Position numbers and translations under genes: made by a program. A stretch of DNA of 64,000 nt from Verrucomicrobiota bacterium (lineage in GTDB: Bacteria > Verrucomicrobiota > Verrucomicrobiia > Opitutales > Opitutaceae), in the NCBI GenBank assembly GCA_023399155.1, contig JAEWQP010000003.1:1-64000 (forward strand), given 5' to 3'. Below the pieces are notes generated by a model. That model made no database searches, was not told the origin of the DNA, and saw only the letters and a list, made by a program, of their open reading frames with translations. Position 1 is the stretch's first letter. Each line of letters begins with the position of its first letter. Below are positions 62,561-64,000 of the stretch, one piece after another.

Positions 62561-64000
62561 TCACCAGGTGCGTCCCACGCGAAGCGAGACGGCGCGCGGA
62601 TTGGCGCGCTCGAGGTTGAGACCCGTGCCGCCGCCCAGCAGGTAGTCCTCGTTCGTCACGTTCTCGAGGTTCAGGGCGAGCGACCACCCGCCGATCCGCC
62701 GGCCGAGGCCGAGGTCGATGCGGTGAAACGCCTTCAGCCGCAGCGGATCGGTGTTGGTGGTCGTATTCAGGGATCCCTGACCGCCGATGCGCTCATCCTG
62801 CCAGATGACGCCGCCGTGCACCGACCAGCCGCGCAGGAAGCCATCCTGCACGGTGTAGCGGGAGAACACGGTGACCGCGTGGCGCGGCGTCATCTGCGCC
62901 CGGCCGGCGCGCGAGCCATCGATGGCGCGGTCGTAGGCATCGATATAGGCGTAGGTCACGGTCGTGCTCCACGACTGGATCGGGGCGATGGTGAACTCGA
63001 GCTCGACCCCGCGCGAGCGGCGACCCGTGTCGAGCTGGCTGTAGTATCCGGATGGATGCGAGTCGTCGACCGGCTGCGCCACAAGCACGCCATTGAGCTG
63101 CGTGTCAAACACGCTGACCGTCGCCGCCACGACGTTGCGCCAGAACTCGGCCTTTATCCCGGCCTCGTAGCTGTCGCCCTCCGTCGGGTCGAAGCGGCCG
63201 GTGCGTCCATCGATGTCCTCGTAGGCGGCATTCGGCAGCTGGTAACTCGTGCTGTAGCTGCCGTAGACCGAGACCTTGTCGGAGAGCAGGTAGACGAGGC
63301 CGACGTTTGGCGTGACGCCGCTGTCGCGGGAGACCGGCCCGGTGCGGTCGCCGACATAGGCGCCGGAGAGGGAGACGATGAACCGGTTGAAGAGCGTCGT
63401 GCGGTTCTGCAGGTAGACGTTCCACTCGTCGGTGCGGGCGCGGTCGGATGGCACGAGCACGGGGCTGGCGTCCGCCACGAGGGGTGCGTCCGCGATACCG
63501 GTGTAGATGTTGACGAACGACTGGTTCGCCCCGGTGTTCGTGGCGAAGCCGGCGTTCTCGGCGCGACGGAAGTTGACCCCGACCTGCGTCAGGTTCTCCA
63601 CGCCGTCGAGCGGCCGCGCCGTGTAGGAGGTGTTGAGGTCGAGGGTGAGGTCCTCGTAGTCGCGGCCCGTGCGCGAGTGACGGCGTGCGACGACCCAGCT
63701 GCGCGGGTCCGCCGGGTCGCTCTGGTGCAGGGTGCCCGTCTGGACGCCCCAGGCGTTGAGCCTGTATTCGCGTTCATGATACCGAAAGGCGGCGTTCGCC
63801 GACCAGGCGTCGGTGAGCCGCGCCGCGAGGTCGAAGCCCGTGGTGAGGTTCCCGTCGACGCGACCGCCGGCCGCGAGGCTGACGTCGCGCGGCGAGGCGT
63901 CGGCGAGGGTGTAGTCGGTGCGGCCATCGGTCGTGCTGCGCGAGGTCGACGGCGAGATCGAGCTGTTGCGCTGGGCGCGTTCCTCGCGGCTCCACTCGAC
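62561..64000 (-). CDS. TonB-dependent siderophore-type receptor (C-terminal part)
   Basis: The frame stays open from the stop at 62561 to the window edge, so the N-terminus lies outside. 479 residues are seen, all from the beta-barrel, with VYGSYSTSYQLPNAAYED, YEAGIKAEFWRNVVAATV and NLENVTNEDYLLGGG, typical of the siderophore receptor barrel. The last residue is Trp after VSLRVGRT, acceptable for barrel ends. The neighbouring PepSY protein agrees with iron uptake. Confidence 0.88.
   Translation of the reverse strand, partial: VEWSREERAQRNSSISPSTSRSTTDGRTDYTLADASPRDVSLAAGGRVDGNLTTGFDLAARLTDAWSANAAFRYHEREYRLNAWGVQTGTLHQSDPADPRSWVVARRHSRTGRDYEDLTLDLNTSYTARPLDGVENLTQVGVNFRRAENAGFATNTGANQSFVNIYTGIADAPLVADASPVLVPSDRARTDEWNVYLQNRTTLFNRFIVSLSGAYVGDRTGPVSRDSGVTPNVGLVYLLSDKVSVYGSYSTSYQLPNAAYEDIDGRTGRFDPTEGDSYEAGIKAEFWRNVVAATVSVFDTQLNGVLVAQPVDDSHPSGYYSQLDTGRRSRGVELEFTIAPIQSWSTTVTYAYIDAYDRAIDGSRAGRAQMTPRHAVTVFSRYTVQDGFLRGWSVHGGVIWQDERIGGQGSLNTTTNTDPLRLKAFHRIDLGLGRRIGGWSLALNLENVTNEDYLLGGGTGLNLERANPRAVSLRVGRTW

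Overview
The window reads as a piece of a high-GC chromosome from the Verrucomicrobiota, most likely the Opitutaceae. This is inference from several signs: the style of the TonB-dependent receptors and the LacI regulator, GC-rich codon use with long open frames on the wrong strand, and intergenic regions filled with several families of inverted repeats. Most genes are housekeeping and densely packed. There is no prophage body, CRISPR array, rRNA operon or transposase gene. Three tRNAs are present: Arg-CCG, Lys-CTT and Leu-CAA.

Left edge to 11 kb: a truncated urease locus (3' end of ureA, complete ureB and ureC, no accessory genes) abuts the start of a probable XRE-type repressor gene. Then come a small HTH protein whose start codon lies in a perfect 21-bp palindrome, tRNA-Arg, gcvT-gcvH, two divergent CNNM/CBS membrane proteins, lgt, a fumarylacetoacetase-fold hydrolase and asnS. 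From 11 to 26 kb: a very large secreted metalloprotease with RCC1 and Ig modules; ilvBN behind a valine-rich leader peptide and a strong hairpin (classic attenuation); a membrane-protein/FmdB cluster; a prenyl synthase; and the glycolytic cluster gap-pgk-tpiA.

From 26 to 43 kb: a GH13 debranching-type enzyme, mnmA, a LacI regulator with its own candidate operator, tRNA-Lys overlapping an S41 peptidase, tRNA-Leu, a possible unannotated small transcript, rsmE, a DCC protein, then pyrG, kdsA and a remarkable fusion of lipoyl domain, E1/E3-binding domain and ketoacyl-ACP synthase III. A PfkB kinase and proA follow. From 43 to 53 kb: a compact operon panB-panC-coaBC-coaX-panD for pantothenate and CoA, a Uma2-type protein, nadC-birA, trpA and a sulfatase-fold protein that has lost its catalytic residues.

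From 53 to 64 kb: an apparent alpha-glucan acquisition locus (TonB receptor, malQ, MFS sugar transporter, AraC regulator) and the end of a second TonB receptor with a PepSY membrane protein.

The best candidate for an undescribed system is the lipoyl-PSBD-KASIII fusion at 35143-36726. It keeps the Cys-His-Asn triad of FabH, but the two residues that sandwich the CoA adenine in E. coli FabH are Glu and Phe. This suggests that fatty-acid synthesis could be primed directly from an acyl-dihydrolipoyl arm loaded by a 2-oxo-acid dehydrogenase E1, bypassing acyl-CoA. That is a hypothesis, not a demonstrated function.
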